NCBI GenBank assembly: GCA_963790065.1
Contig: CAWBNK010000002.1
Location: 1-64,000, forward strand
DNA: 64,000 nt
From: Palsa-504 sp963790065
GTDB lineage: Bacteria; Actinomycetota; Actinomycetes; Streptosporangiales; Streptosporangiaceae
Direction: 5' to 3'
Below are positions 27,725 through 37,257 of the stretch, one piece after another (position 1 is the first letter of the stretch; each line of letters starts with the position of its first letter). The notes beneath the pieces were generated by a model. It was not told where the DNA came from, made no database searches, and saw only the letters and a list, made by a program, of their open reading frames with translations. The position numbers and the translations under genes were made by a program.

Positions 27725-30700
27725 TACCTGAATGTCCGGCTGCGCCAGCGGGCTCGTGACGTACTGGCTGAGGTCGATCGTGACGCTGTGGCCGGCGTCC
27801 ACCGAGGCGGCGACCGCGGTCGCCGACGGCGGTGGCGGCGCGATGACCTCGACGGTGAGCGTGCCGGACGCGGTGCCTCCGGCCGGGGTGACCCGGAGCA
27901 TCCCCATGGTGCCCGGCACCGCGTTGTTGCTCGCGGTGAGCTGGAGTGCGGTGCCGCCCGGCACGCTGGCATCGACCCCGCTCACGGCCTTGGCCCACGT
28001 CGTGCCGTAGCGCGGCGGCGCGGCCGCGGCCGTGGTGTCGACCCAGGCATGGCAGAGCTGGCTGATGTCGTAGGACACCGGCGCGCCGCCCTCCACGACC
28101 TGGACCGGGGCCGACGGGCAGCGCAGGATCGGCTCGTCCGGCCCGACCTGGGCAGGGATCGTGATCGTGGCGGTCTCGCCCTGCGGATCCTGAAGCTTCT
28201 TGCCGTCATAGACCTGCACGGTGACCGCGCCCGGGCCGGTATACCCGCCGAGCGCGTGCACCTGAAAGGCGGTCTCCTGATTCGCGCTCACCGCGAGGCT
28301 CCCGGCCGGGGAGGCCCTGAGCTGGTCGGTCGTGGTGATCTTGAGCTGACGCCCGGAGGTGTCCATAAGCTTGGAGCTGAGCGGCACGGTGACCGAACCG
28401 TTCCGGCCGAGAGTGATGCGCGCGCCCGGCCGCAACCGGATCGCGGACGCCAGCGTGCCCGGCACGTAGACGACCGCGGTGGCGGTGAGCCGGTCGGGCG
28501 CGGTGACCTGGTAGGGCACCTCGCGGGGCTGCGCGGTCAGCCGGATCGTCAGCGACGCGCCATGCACCCTGACTCCGGCCGGCACCCAGCTGATCTTGAG
28601 GTCGCTCGGCGATCCCAGCGGGTCATCGTCGTTCTTGAGCACGTTGACCGTGACGGTTGCCGCCCCGGACGGCGGTAGCGGTGCCACCACGTCGTTGGCG
28701 ATCGGCGGCACCTTCGCCCCGGTCACCGGGTACACGATGACCCGGGCCAGGGAGGGGGTCGAGCCGTCGGTATCCCCGTAGCTGAACTCGACGGGAGGAT
28801 CGGACGGAGACAACGGCACCTTCAGGTAGACGTAGTCACCGCTGAGCCTGACGCCCGGTGGCACGGTCTTGTTCGTCTTGGCCAGCGGCTCGACCGTCAC
28901 CGTGTCGCCGGGAGCGATGTAGTCGTTGCCGAGCACGTCCCAGTGCAGCGACGCACCAGGCGGCGCGTTCAGGACGTCGGTCACGGCGACCGGCGGCTGC
29001 AGCGGTCCCGGCGGCAGCACGGCGACCCGCACGGTCGCGGTGCCGGTCAGCCCGTAGGGGTCGGTGACCTGGTAGGTGAACGTATCGGTGCCCGCGGAGT
29101 CCGGGTAGGACTGATAAGAGACGGAGTGCGGCCCGACGGCAACGATCCGGCCGAGCGCGGGCGGGGTCGTTATGCCGGTGACCGTGACGGAGTCACCGTC
29201 CGGGTCGACCCCGTAGGCCGGGATCTGGATGACCGCCACGTCGCCGGCGGTCTCGCGCGTGTCGACCTCCTCGGGGACGGGTGCCTGGTCGGGGTGCGTC
29301 TTGGACGGCGGCGGCTCGATCGTCACGTCGAGGCTGCCGGTCGCGGTCGCGCCGCTGGCGTCGGTGGCGACGTAGCTGACCGTCGTCTCCTCCTCGGCCG
29401 TGACGGAGGCCGGGGCGTCGACCCGGATGTCGCTGCCCTGCACGCTGGCACGCAGGCCGCCGACCGGCGGGTTCGCGGCCGGCGGCTGACCGCTGAGCGA
29501 CAGCGCCAGCCCGGTCGAGCTGGCGTCGCCCGCGAGCACCGCGACCGCGGCGCTATCTCCGGCCCGGACGGTGATGGCGGCGCCGACGGTCGTGATCTGG
29601 TCAGGGCTTGAGCTAGCGGGCACGGCGGAGACGCCCACGGTCCCCGTCGCGCTGCCCCGGCCATCGCTGACCGTGTAGTCGACGGTGGCCGTCATACCGG
29701 GTTGCTGGTCGTTGGCGCTGATCCGCAGCCACTCCTGGTCAATGACCGCGACCTGGATGTCAGGGTCGCTCGAGGTGGCACTGGTGACGCCGAGGATCCA
29801 GCCCTGCGGGTCGTAGTCGTCCGACAGGACGTCCACCACGGCGGGCTGCTGGCCGTGCAGCACCGCGACGTCCGGGGTGGTTACCGGGGGCTTGGGGGCG
29901 CCGGTCGCGGGGAGAACGTGCACGCGGATGGACCCGCTCGCGGTCGGCGCGGCGCCGTAGGCGTCGGTATAGGAGAGGAAGAAATCACCAGAATGTTGCG
30001 CTGTGAACGTCACCGTGCCGTCGGCGAGGTCGGTGGACACGCTGGCACCAGGGACGGCCGCGACCGGCGCGGCGAGCGCGAGCTTCGCAGCCGGGTTAGT
30101 CGGGTCAACGCCGGGCAGGTCATTGGCCATCGGCTGGAGGGTGACCGGAGAGCCGGCGACCGCCTGCGCGGCGTCCGGCTCGGCGACGGGCGCGACGAAC
30201 TGGGTGGACGACGAGCCGACCACGGAGACGGTGAGCGAGGCCATCGTCGGCTGGGCGACCCGTCCGTCGCTGACCCCGTACCGGATTGTCACGGTCTGGT
30301 TCGCCGAGGTCTGCGGTGCGGTCAAGGACAGCGCGCCGCCGCTGGTGACGGCGGCCGACCCGGCGCTGGCAGCGACCGAGTCGCTGGCTATGAAGAGCGA
30401 ATCGCCGTCGTAGTCGCGCCACTCGCCGATGACCGGGATCACGATGGTGCCGCCGGAGGCGACCGACAGCGGCGGCTGCTGGTAGTTAGGGCGCAGGTGC
30501 GGGGGGGCGTTCTCGCCCGGTGACCGCGGCACGAGCGTCACCTGGCCGGTGGCGGTACGGCCGTGCCCGTCGTCGATCGTGTAATAGAAATGCGCGTCGG
30601 CCAACAGCGTCGTCACGGTGGCGAGCAAGGTCTGCGCGTCCGGCGCGACCGTCACGCTGACCCCTGGCTGGTCGGGGGTGCCCACGCCGGCGACGACGTA

Positions 30701-31984
30701 CGTCTCCCCGGCCGGCCCCTTGGCGGCGTCGAGGACATGCACCACCGTGGTGGTTCCCGGCCGCACGCCCTGGCCGTAATTGCCGGCGATCAGCTTCGTC
30801 TTCTCGTTCGGGGTCTGCTGCGCCGGAGGTCCGCTCTGCCGGGCCACGGGGGACGTCGACCACTTCACGGCGGTGTCATCGAGCGTTGTGTCGATCAGGA
30901 AGACGTCGCCGTTGGCCGTGTCGTTGAGCACGACCGCGCCGTTGTTGACCCGGAACACCAGCTGGGGCGATGGGTCTCCGGTCGAAAACCGCTGCTGCGT
31001 GGCCGCGGCTGGCGGCGGGCTGCCGCAGGTGCGGACGTATATCCCGGTCTGGCCGTCGGCCCAGGCGGCATGCACGCACCCGGCCACCTGGACCGGGGCG
31101 GACGGGGTACCGGTGAGGCCGTTGCGGAGCGTGGTGAGCGCGCCGGAGCTGAGATTCACGCTGTAGAGCGCCTGGGTTGTGGCGACGACTACCACGTCGC
31201 TCAGGGCCGAGGGCTGCTGCAGTTCAAGACCGGTCGAGGTGCCGCCGGAAGGCAGCGGGACCGGTTGGCTGAAGCCGGGCGCCCAGAGCGTCCCGGCGGT
31301 CACGTCGGCGACGACGGGGATGTTGCCGACCGTCGTGACCTGCATGGGGTCGGTCGCGGACAGTGGTATCCCCGACACGTGCGGCGCGCCGCCGTCTTCG
31401 GGGTAGCCGCTCAGCTTTCCGCCGCCGGCCACCCAGATGGTGTCGTCGCTGCCGACCGCGATGGCCGAGTTGGCGGGCAGGTGCCTCGCGAGCGACTGCC
31501 CGAGCGCGGACAGGCTGCCGCCGTTCGCACTGAGCTGCGCGGCGCGCAGGGCCCCGTAGCTGGAGAGCACCGCGAGCGTGGTGTCGCCCAGCGCTATGTC
31601 GTCCGGTTCGGACTCCTGAGATGCCGACTTGGGCAAGACCTCCTGCCCGCCGTCGTAGAACGCGGGGTCGTAGGAGTCGACCGCGTACATGCGGCCGCCA
31701 GTCGCGTCGTAGGCGGCCACGTTGGGGCCGTCCTGCCACACGTTGATATTGGTGGATCCGTTCTTGGGCGCGAGCGGCAGCCCGTCCAGCTGCCCGATCG
31801 GGTCGTCGAAGCGGGCGATCTCGCCGAGCGCGTTGTTAGTGACCCAGATGCTGCCGTCGTTGAGGCTGACGTGCTCCACAGGGAAGCCATGCGAACTGGC
31901 GGCGAGCCCGGCGAAGGTCGCGACGGCCACAGCGAGCACCACGGGCGTGCCGAACCGACGCGGACGCAAGAAAACGCGACGCAA
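27383..31984 (-). CDS. giant Ig-like repeat surface protein, N-terminal part (before frameshift)
   Basis: From a TTG at 31984 the protein has a basic head and one hydrophobic segment (VVLAVAVATFAGLAA), a signal anchor or signal peptide. A ~400-residue propeller-like region (SIWVTNNALGEIARFD and repeats such as GDTTLAVLSSYG) follows, then about eight tandem Ig/cadherin-like modules with D-x-D-x-D calcium-type loops (YDGDSL, DPDGDSVTVT). In-frame homology ends at ~27724; the remaining codons to 27383 are out-of-frame. Joined with the next part, the full protein would be about 2,070 residues. It heads the leftward operon with MoxR, DUF58, TgpA-like and EccC genes, so it is a candidate surface or secreted structural protein of that system. 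The start is uncertain; a GTG at 32152 is possible but lies in AT-rich sequence. Confidence 0.72.
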   Translation of the reverse strand: MRRVFLRPRRFGTPVVLAVAVATFAGLAASSHGFPVEHVSLNDGSIWVTNNALGEIARFDDPIGQLDGLPLAPKNGSTNINVWQDGPNVAAYDATGGRMYAVDSYDPAFYDGGQEVLPKSASQESEPDDIALGDTTLAVLSSYGALRAAQLSANGGSLSALGQSLARHLPANSAIAVGSDDTIWVAGGGKLSGYPEDGGAPHVSGIPLSATDPMQVTTVGNIPVVADVTAGTLWAPGFSQPVPLPSGGTSTGLELQQPSALSDVVVVATTQALYSVNLSSGALTTLRNGLTGTPSAPVQVAGCVHAAWADGQTGIYVRTCGSPPPAAATQQRFSTGDPSPQLVFRVNNGAVVLNDTANGDVFLIDTTLDDTAVKWSTSPVARQSGPPAQQTPNEKTKLIAGNYGQGVRPGTTTVVHVLDAAKGPAGETYVVAGVGTPDQPGVSVTVAPDAQTLLATVTTLLADAHFYYTIDDGHGRTATGQVTLVPRSPGENAPPHLRPNYQQPPLSVASGGTIVIPVIGEWRDYDGDSLFIASDSVAASAGSAAVTSGGALSLTAPQTSANQTVTIRYGVSDGRVAQPTMASLTVSVVGSSSTQFVAPVAEPDAAQAVAGSPVTLQPMANDLPGVDPTNPAAKLALAAPVAAVPGASVSTDLADGTVTFTAQHSGDFFLSYTDAYGAAPTASGSIRVHVLPATGAPKPPVTTPDVAVLHGQQPAVVDVLSDDYDPQGWILGVTSATSSDPDIQVAVIDQEWLRISANDQQPGMTATVDYTVSDGRGSATGTVGVSAVPASSSPDQITTVGAAITVRAGDSAAVAVLAGDASSTGLALSLSGQPPAANPPVGGLRASVQGSDIRVDAPASVTAEEETTVSYVATDASGATATGSLDVTIEPPPSKTHPDQAPVPEEVDTRETAGDVAVIQIPAYGVDPDGDSVTVTGITTPPALGRIVAVGPHSVSYQSYPDSAGTDTFTYQVTDPYGLTGTATVRVAVLPPGPLQPPVAVTDVLNAPPGASLHWDVLGNDYIAPGDTVTVEPLAKTNKTVPPGVRLSGDYVYLKVPLSPSDPPVEFSYGDTDGSTPSLARVIVYPVTGAKVPPIANDVVAPLPPSGAATVTVNVLKNDDDPLGSPSDLKISWVPAGVRVHGASLTIRLTAQPREVPYQVTAPDRLTATAVVYVPGTLASAIRLRPGARITLGRNGSVTVPLSSKLMDTSGRQLKITTTDQLRASPAGSLAVSANQETAFQVHALGGYTGPGAVTVQVYDGKKLQDPQGETATITIPAQVGPDEPILRCPSAPVQVVEGGAPVSYDISQLCHAWVDTTAAAAPPRYGTTWAKAVSGVDASVPGGTALQLTASNNAVPGTMGMLRVTPAGGTASGTLTVEVIAPPPPSATAVAASVDAGHSVTIDLSQYVTSPLAQPDIQVLQRHPRVRSDGDERRLDGHGHAGGGQHRHDQPRRDRHRCSRPGGPGGAGLDHRHGHRPPGRARYAVRDHVEPHGRRLVQPGGAQRRSRRVLHRLHERRPAPVRRRAVHDHRAR

Positions 31985-32504
31985 AGAACTACCCCCCCAA
32001 ACGGCGGCGTCGGCGTCGGCGGCCGACGGTCCGTAGGTAAACCGTGCCGCCGGGCTCAGGCGGGCACGAATCGCATAATAGAGATTTCCGGCCTGGCAGA
32101 CGGCAGAACGCGGATATTCGGCCAGAAGACAGGATTTTCCGGCTAAGGTCACGGCAAGTTATTGGTCAGCAGTTCATGATCGTTTTCGCTCCGGCCCGCC
32201 AGGGCGCGCCCGGTAAGCGCAAAGGCGCATGATCAGCGCCGACGAGCGCCGCAGGCTAGCCGACCCAAGATCACCAATCGCCGACGCCGCGCCCCGCGGG
32301 CGTGCGCAGATCGCACCGCTGCGGATCTGGCCGGCCTGCCCTAAATCAACCAGATTACAGTCAGTTAAGGTTTCTGCATCTTATGTAATCTCTGCGTAAT
32401 GAGCCGAACATTACGGTCGTGTAGCTATTGCATAATGCTTTTATCACGCCCATCGTCCGGTTACGGGCCGACCTGACCATTACGGACGGGATGCCGGCTG
32501 AGCT
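31985..32504. promoter_or_regulatory. AT-rich control region of the giant-protein operon
   Basis: This is the AT-richest intergenic stretch of the window. It contains a TATTAT (-10-like) on the minus strand at 32075-32080 and two inverted repeats: AGATTACA (32352-32359) with TGTAATCT (32384-32391), and CGTAATG (32395-32401) with CATTACG (32409-32415). A further CATTACGG lies at 32476-32483. Probably the promoter and operator region for the 17-kb leftward operon. No gene is seen. Confidence 0.5.
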
Positions 32505-33353
32505 TCAGGCGTCGCGGCGGACCAGCAGCCAGCCGCAGGCGGCCAGCAGGAGCGCGGTCCAGGCACAGAACACGCCGAAGCCCTGCCAGCCGGACAGCAC
32601 GTCGCCGGACTGCTGGCTGGTCTGGGCGACCAGTTCCCCGGCCACCGTAGGCCAGTAGCCGTGGATGTGGTTGGCGATGGTGCCCGGGATCAGGCCTATC
32701 AGCGGCGGCACGACGATGACCGAGGCGATGACGATGGAGATGCCGCCCGCGGTGTGCCTGATCAGCCCGCCGATGGCCATGGCGAACAGCCCGAGCACGG
32801 TCAGGTACAAGATCGCGCCGATGACCGCCCTGGTGACATTCGGCTGGCCGAGCGAGATCGGGATGTGGCTATGCAGGATCGCGGTGGTCAGGAAGAACGT
32901 CACGAACACGGTGATGGCGCTGACAACCAGGTCGAGCCCCGCGAACACCACGGACTTGGCGACCAGCATCGGCACCCGGCGCGGGACGGCCAGCAGCGAC
33001 GCCCGGATGGCGCCGGTGGTGTACTCGCTGCTGATCAGGATCACGCCGAGCACGCAGATGGCGAGCTGGCCGAGGCCTAGCCCCGCGCCGAAGATGACCG
33101 CGGTCGGGTCGGACAGGAGCCGGGCGTGGTTGGGATGGCTACCCGGCGCGTTCCAGTCGTGCGAGATCACGGTCGCGATCAGCACGGAAAAGCCGATGGC
33201 CACGATCACGAAGGCCAGCAGCGACCAGAGCGTAGACCGCACCGAACGGATCTTGGTCCACTCGGCCCGCAGCAGGCCCAGGCCGAGCGGCGGCAGCGTG
33301 CCCAGGTCGGGGCGCGCCCGCGGCGGGGCCGCGGAGGCCGGGGCGGCGGTCAC
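32505..33353 (-). CDS. ABC-2 type transporter permease
   Basis: 282 residues, N-terminal cytoplasmic tail with the RAEWTKIRSVRSTLW motif typical of actinobacterial ABC-2 permeases, then six membrane helices. It pairs with the ATP-binding protein encoded immediately upstream (GTGA overlap). The substrate is not determined; such pairs commonly export antibiotics, lipids or peptides. The gene ends just upstream of the control region for the giant-protein operon. Confidence 0.87.
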   Translation of the reverse strand: MTAAPASAAPPRARPDLGTLPPLGLGLLRAEWTKIRSVRSTLWSLLAFVIVAIGFSVLIATVISHDWNAPGSHPNHARLLSDPTAVIFGAGLGLGQLAICVLGVILISSEYTTGAIRASLLAVPRRVPMLVAKSVVFAGLDLVVSAITVFVTFFLTTAILHSHIPISLGQPNVTRAVIGAILYLTVLGLFAMAIGGLIRHTAGGISIVIASVIVVPPLIGLIPGTIANHIHGYWPTVAGELVAQTSQQSGDVLSGWQGFGVFCAWTALLLAACGWLLVRRDA

Positions 33354-34384
33354 GACGCGCTCCGCTCGGCGGCGGCCGGGGGGCTCCCGACGGCCGGGCG
33401 GCTCCCGGCGGCGGCCGAGGTCCGGTCGCCGTACTCGACGCTGTCCGCGGTCAGTTCCATGAACGCCTCCTCCAGTGAGGCCAGCCTGGGGGTGAGCTCG
33501 TACAGGACCACCGATGCGGAGGCGGCGAGCTCGCCGATCCGCGGTGCGGGCATTCCGGTGACGATCAGGCCCGGGGCCGCGTCAGCCCCGTCCTGCTGGC
33601 CGTTAGACCCCGGAGCACCGGCCTCCTCCGGGCGGACCTCGCCGCCCGCCGCCACGATCAGCTCGCTCAGCCGCGCCGCATCGGGCGTGCGGACCAGCAC
33701 GGACCGTTCGGAACTGCGCTGGATGAAATCGGCGGTGCTGGACGCGGCGATCAGCCTGCCCCGGCCGATGACGATGAGGTGGTCGGCGGTGACCGCCATC
33801 TCGCTCATCAGGTGGCTGGAGACGAAGACCGTCCGGCCATCCCTGGCCAGCTGCTGCATGAAGGTACGGATCCAGCGGATGCCCTCCGGGTCCAGGCCGT
33901 TGCCCGGCTCGTCGAGCAGCAGGACCCCCGGATCGCCGAGCATGGCCGCCGCGATGCCGAGCCGCTGGGTCATGCCGAGGGAGAAGCCGCCCACCCGTTT
34001 GCGGGCCACCGGGCGCAGGCCGACCAGGTCGAGGACCTCGTCGGCCCGGCGGGCCGGGAAACCCTGCGTCTCGGCCAGGAACAGCAGGTGGTTGCGGGCG
34101 CTGCGGCCGGGATGCAGGGCCCGGGCCTCGAGCAGGGCGCCGACCGCGCTCAGCGGCCTGGCCAGCTGATGATAGGTCAGCCCGCCGATCGTGGCCGTGC
34201 CGCTGGCCGGCCGGTCCAGCCCGCAGATCAGCCGCATCGTGGTCGACTTGCCCGCGCCGTTGGGGCCGAGGAAGCCGGTCACCCGGCCCGGCTCCACCGT
34301 GAACGACAGGTGGTCCACGGCTACCGTGTCGCCGAATCGCTTGGTCAGTTCGTGGGCCTCGATGAGGCCAGGTCCTTCGGCCAT
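33350..34384 (-). CDS. ABC transporter ATP-binding protein
   Basis: 344 residues with Walker A GPNGAGKST, signature FSLGMTQRLGIAA, Walker B GVLLLDEPGNGLDP and switch His in VFVSSHLMSEM. It is of the DrrA/CcmA-like class that partners ABC-2 permeases. A low-complexity insertion near residue 260 (PEEAGAPGSNGQQDGADAA) lies in the C-terminal accessory region and is not part of the nucleotide-binding fold. First gene of a two-gene leftward operon; stop overlaps the permease GTG. Confidence 0.92.
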   Translation of the reverse strand: MAEGPGLIEAHELTKRFGDTVAVDHLSFTVEPGRVTGFLGPNGAGKSTTMRLICGLDRPASGTATIGGLTYHQLARPLSAVGALLEARALHPGRSARNHLLFLAETQGFPARRADEVLDLVGLRPVARKRVGGFSLGMTQRLGIAAAMLGDPGVLLLDEPGNGLDPEGIRWIRTFMQQLARDGRTVFVSSHLMSEMAVTADHLIVIGRGRLIAASSTADFIQRSSERSVLVRTPDAARLSELIVAAGGEVRPEEAGAPGSNGQQDGADAAPGLIVTGMPAPRIGELAASASVVLYELTPRLASLEEAFMELTADSVEYGDRTSAAAGSRPAVGSPPAAAERSAS

Positions 34385-34419
34385 CCATATCTCCCCGTGC
34401 TGTATCTCCTATGCCGGGG

Positions 34420-34439
34420 GCGCCCGGGAAACCGGGCGC
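34420..34439. promoter_or_regulatory. GC hairpin with GAAA tetraloop
   Basis: GCGCCCGG and CCGGGCGC arms enclose GAAA (plus strand), an eight-base-pair stem 36 bp upstream of the ABC ATPase start. It may lie in that gene's 5' leader or act as a terminator-like element; there is no T-tract. Confidence 0.35.
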
Positions 34440-34580
34440 TCAGCCTGTTTCCCCGGCCCAAGGATGCCCGTTGTCGCGTACTTACGCAAACGGCCTCGCC
34501 ACCCTAGCCGAATCCGGTGTATCAGGCGGTGCCGGCTGCCCTCCGTACCAAGTGGAGGGGAATTGAGCGGGGGGGCGGGG

Positions 34581-34611
34581 GCGGGTCCCGGTCGCATAGG
34601 CCGGGACCCGC
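34581..34611 (+). promoter_or_regulatory. 11-bp perfect stem-loop just before the DUF1906 gene
   Basis: GCGGGTCCCGG (34581-34591) pairs with CCGGGACCCGC (34601-34611) around a nine-base loop, ending 15 bases before ATG 34626. It could mask or position the ribosome binding site or protect the mRNA 5' end. Confidence 0.45.
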
Positions 34612-34625
34612 TTGGGGAATGGGAG

Positions 34626-35534
34626 ATGGCTGTGGATTACGGCACGGACTATTCCGCGCGCGAGCTGACGCCGGCGGAACTGGACGCCTATAAGGCCTAC
34701 GACATCAGGTTCCTGATCCGGTACATCGGCTGGCCGGACAACCCGAAGTGCATATCGCACTATCCCGGCGCTTACCAGGCGCACGTCAACGCCGGGCGGA
34801 TGGTGCTGCTGACGGCGGAGAACGCCACCAACGACCCGGCAGGCGGCTTCGCGGGCGGCGCGGCCATGGCCCGGCGGGCCCTGAGCGACGCCGACTCGAT
34901 CGGCTACCCGGATACCCTGCCGATCTTCTTCTGCGCGGACGGCTGGCTGGCCAGCAATGACATCACCGTCGAGGTGGCCATGTCCTACCTGGACGGCGCG
35001 GCCTCGGTGATAGGCAAGGCCCGCACCGGCGCCTATGGCTTCCGCGACTTCATCGAGGCCGCCCGGCAGGGCGGGCACGCCGCCTGGCTTTGGCTGTGCG
35101 GCACGGCGCCCACTGACGCCGAGGTGGCGGAGGGCTGGCCGCACTTCTACCAGTGGAACAACGGCACCATCGATCCCGGCGGGGTGACGGCCGATCTCGA
35201 CTGGGCTTACCCCGGCGTGCTGGCCGCCCTAAAGGCCGGACCGGCCCAGGCTCCGGCCTGGCCGCTGGCCCCGGGCAACTATTTCGGCCCGATCACCGGC
35301 CCGGCCCAGTCGCATGGCGGCTATTACCCGGCCGACCAGGGCTGGATCAGGCTGATCCAGCAGACGCTGATCGCCAAGAGCTATGTCAGCGGTGTCACCG
35401 ACCCGGACTCATCCTGGGCCGACGGGCAATACGGGCCGGCTACGCGCCAGGCCGTGCTGCGGTTCGAGCAGGCGGCTGACCTCCCGCAGACTGGCACGAT
35501 CACCGCGGCGGACTGGGCCGTGCTGCTGGCCTGA
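34626..35534 (+). CDS. DUF1906 glycoside-hydrolase-like protein with peptidoglycan-binding domain
   Basis: 302 residues. Residues 1-200 resemble the DUF1906/Rv2525c-like TIM barrel (VDYGTDYSARELTPAELDAY, YIGWPDNPKCISH, IFFCADGWLA, DLDWAYPGVL), which is related to GH25-type lysozymes. Residues ~220-302 are a PG_binding_1 repeat (WIRLIQQTLIAKSYV, DGQYGPATRQAVLRFEQ). Likely acts on or binds cell wall. No signal peptide is visible from this start, which is odd for a wall enzyme; an alternative export route cannot be excluded. The ATG at 34626 begins right at the domain. Confidence 0.75.
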   Translation: MAVDYGTDYSARELTPAELDAYKAYDIRFLIRYIGWPDNPKCISHYPGAYQAHVNAGRMVLLTAENATNDPAGGFAGGAAMARRALSDADSIGYPDTLPIFFCADGWLASNDITVEVAMSYLDGAASVIGKARTGAYGFRDFIEAARQGGHAAWLWLCGTAPTDAEVAEGWPHFYQWNNGTIDPGGVTADLDWAYPGVLAALKAGPAQAPAWPLAPGNYFGPITGPAQSHGGYYPADQGWIRLIQQTLIAKSYVSGVTDPDSSWADGQYGPATRQAVLRFEQAADLPQTGTITAADWAVLLA

Positions 35535-35563
35535 GCATCGGCGGCCGCCGCATACTGTGCCGC

Positions 35564-36040
35564 ATGGCCGGTGAGCACATGCAGAGCCCGATATCGACGA
35601 CGGACGCGATGGAGGTGGCGCGGGGCAGCGCCGCCCGCATGTACGCCGATGACCGGGCGACCAGGGCGCTGGGAATCAGCATCGACGAGGTCGGGCCGGG
35701 CCGGGCCACGGCCCGGATGCGGATCACGGCGCAGATGACCAACGGCCACGGCATCGCGCACGGCGGCTATATCTTCCTGCTGGCCGACACCGCGTTCGCC
35801 TACGCCTGCAACAGCTACGGCCCGGTGACCGTGGCCCAGGGATGCGAGATCACGTTCCTGCGGCCCGCCGCCGAAGGCGACGAGCTCACCGCGTCGGCCG
35901 CCGAACGAGCCCGGCTGGAGCGCAGCGGCATCTACGACGTCACCGTCCGCCGGGCCGACGGGCAGGTCATGGCCGAGTTCCGCGGGCACAGCCGGACCAT
36001 GGCTCAGCGCGACAGGGCGGGCTCGGGGTCGTCGGCGTAG
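35564..36040 (+). CDS. paaI: PaaI-type hotdog thioesterase
   Basis: 158 residues of hotdog fold with the PaaI signature NGHGIAHGGYIFLLADTAFA (Asn, Gly and the HGG-x-x-x-x-L-A-D active-site helix). Such enzymes hydrolyse (hydroxy)phenylacetyl-CoA and related thioesters, rescuing CoA in aromatic catabolism. There are no other paa genes beside it. It is convergent with the MFS gene and overlaps it by 37 bp. ATG 35579 is an alternative start. Confidence 0.85.
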   Translation: MAGEHMQSPISTTDAMEVARGSAARMYADDRATRALGISIDEVGPGRATARMRITAQMTNGHGIAHGGYIFLLADTAFAYACNSYGPVTVAQGCEITFLRPAAEGDELTASAAERARLERSGIYDVTVRRADGQVMAEFRGHSRTMAQRDRAGSGSSA

Positions 36041-37257
36041 GCCTGGGCCACCGTGGCCCGGTTGAACACCCGCCAGGTGACGGCCGCGACCAGGACCGCG
36101 ACCACGAAGCCGACCCAGTAGGGGGCGGTGATGCCGAACCGGGCCGCGACCACGCCGCCGAGCAGGGCACCCAGGCAGTTGCCGCCCGCCGCGATGAACA
36201 AGGTGGTGCTGGCCACCCGGCCCATCATCTCCGGCGGGGTCAGCCGCTGCCGCAGCGAGCTGCCCACGATGGTCCACAGCGCGGCGTGCACGCCGAACGC
36301 GAACAGCGCGAACCCGACGAGCCAGGCGCTGCGCGAGGTGGCCAGGGTCAGGTGCAGCCCGGCCTCGACCAGCAGCCCGATCCGGATGGTCCAGGTCGCG
36401 GTGACCCGCCTGATCAGCCGGTCGCCGATCACCGAGCCGAGCACCGCGCCGACCGCCTCGCAGGCGAACAGCGTGCCGTAGCCCACCGAGCCGAGACCCA
36501 GCCGCTCCTTGACCAGCAGCACCAGCACCGCGGTGGCCGCGGTGAGGGTGAGGTTCAGCAGGCCGATCAGGAACGTCATCGTGCGCAGCAGCCGCTGGTG
36601 GATCAGCCAGCGGAAGCCCTCGGCCAGCTCGCCCCGGACCCGGCGCAGTCCGGCCTCGCCATCCGGGTCCTGCCGCGAGGTCGCCCGGTAGGTGCCCGCG
36701 ACCAGGCCGACCAGGGCCGCGCTGGCCGCGTAGGTGCCCGCGTTGACGAAGAACGGCACGCTCGCGGCCACCGTGAACAGCAAGCCGGCCAGCGGCCCGG
36801 CCACCATCTGCTGCATCACCGTGGTCCCGCCGACCAGCCAGCCGTTCGCGCGCTCCAGGCGGGCCCGCGGCACGACCGAGGGGATCATGGCCTGGCTGGC
36901 CGACCGGAACACGATCTCGCCGGTGTTGATGAAGAACAGCACCGCGTCCAGCAGGGCGATGCTGGCCCAGCCGGCCAGCAGGGCGGTGGCCAGCACGGCC
37001 ATGGCGGCGACCCGGGTCCAGTCGATGATCACCATCAGCCGCCGCCGGTCCACCCGGTCGACCAGGACACCGCCGGGCAGCGCGAACAGCAGCCAGGGCA
37101 GCCAGGACGCGCCGGCCGTGGCCGACACGATCAGCGGGCTCCTGGTGTGCGCCGCGACGTACAGCGGGGCCGCGATCGTGGCCAGCCCGCTGCCCAGGGC
37201 CGAGGTGGTGCTGGCCAGCCAGAGCTTGGCGAACCGGCCGCCCAGTGGTTCCGCCAT
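36004..37257 (-). CDS. MFS transporter (EntS/MFS_3-like)
   Basis: 417 residues with about 12 helices. The opening FAKLWLASTTSALGSGL, motif A-like LPGGVLVDRVDRRRLMVI and FRSASQAMIPSVVPRARLERANG are typical of the EntS/Tet(V)-like MFS_3 group of exporters for siderophores, macrolides and similar compounds. Substrate unknown. It stands alone; the 3' end overlaps the convergent paaI gene. Confidence 0.85.
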   Translation of the reverse strand: MAEPLGGRFAKLWLASTTSALGSGLATIAAPLYVAAHTRSPLIVSATAGASWLPWLLFALPGGVLVDRVDRRRLMVIIDWTRVAAMAVLATALLAGWASIALLDAVLFFINTGEIVFRSASQAMIPSVVPRARLERANGWLVGGTTVMQQMVAGPLAGLLFTVAASVPFFVNAGTYAASAALVGLVAGTYRATSRQDPDGEAGLRRVRGELAEGFRWLIHQRLLRTMTFLIGLLNLTLTAATAVLVLLVKERLGLGSVGYGTLFACEAVGAVLGSVIGDRLIRRVTATWTIRIGLLVEAGLHLTLATSRSAWLVGFALFAFGVHAALWTIVGSSLRQRLTPPEMMGRVASTTLFIAAGGNCLGALLGGVVAARFGITAPYWVGFVVAVLVAAVTWRVFNRATVAQAYADDPEPALSR

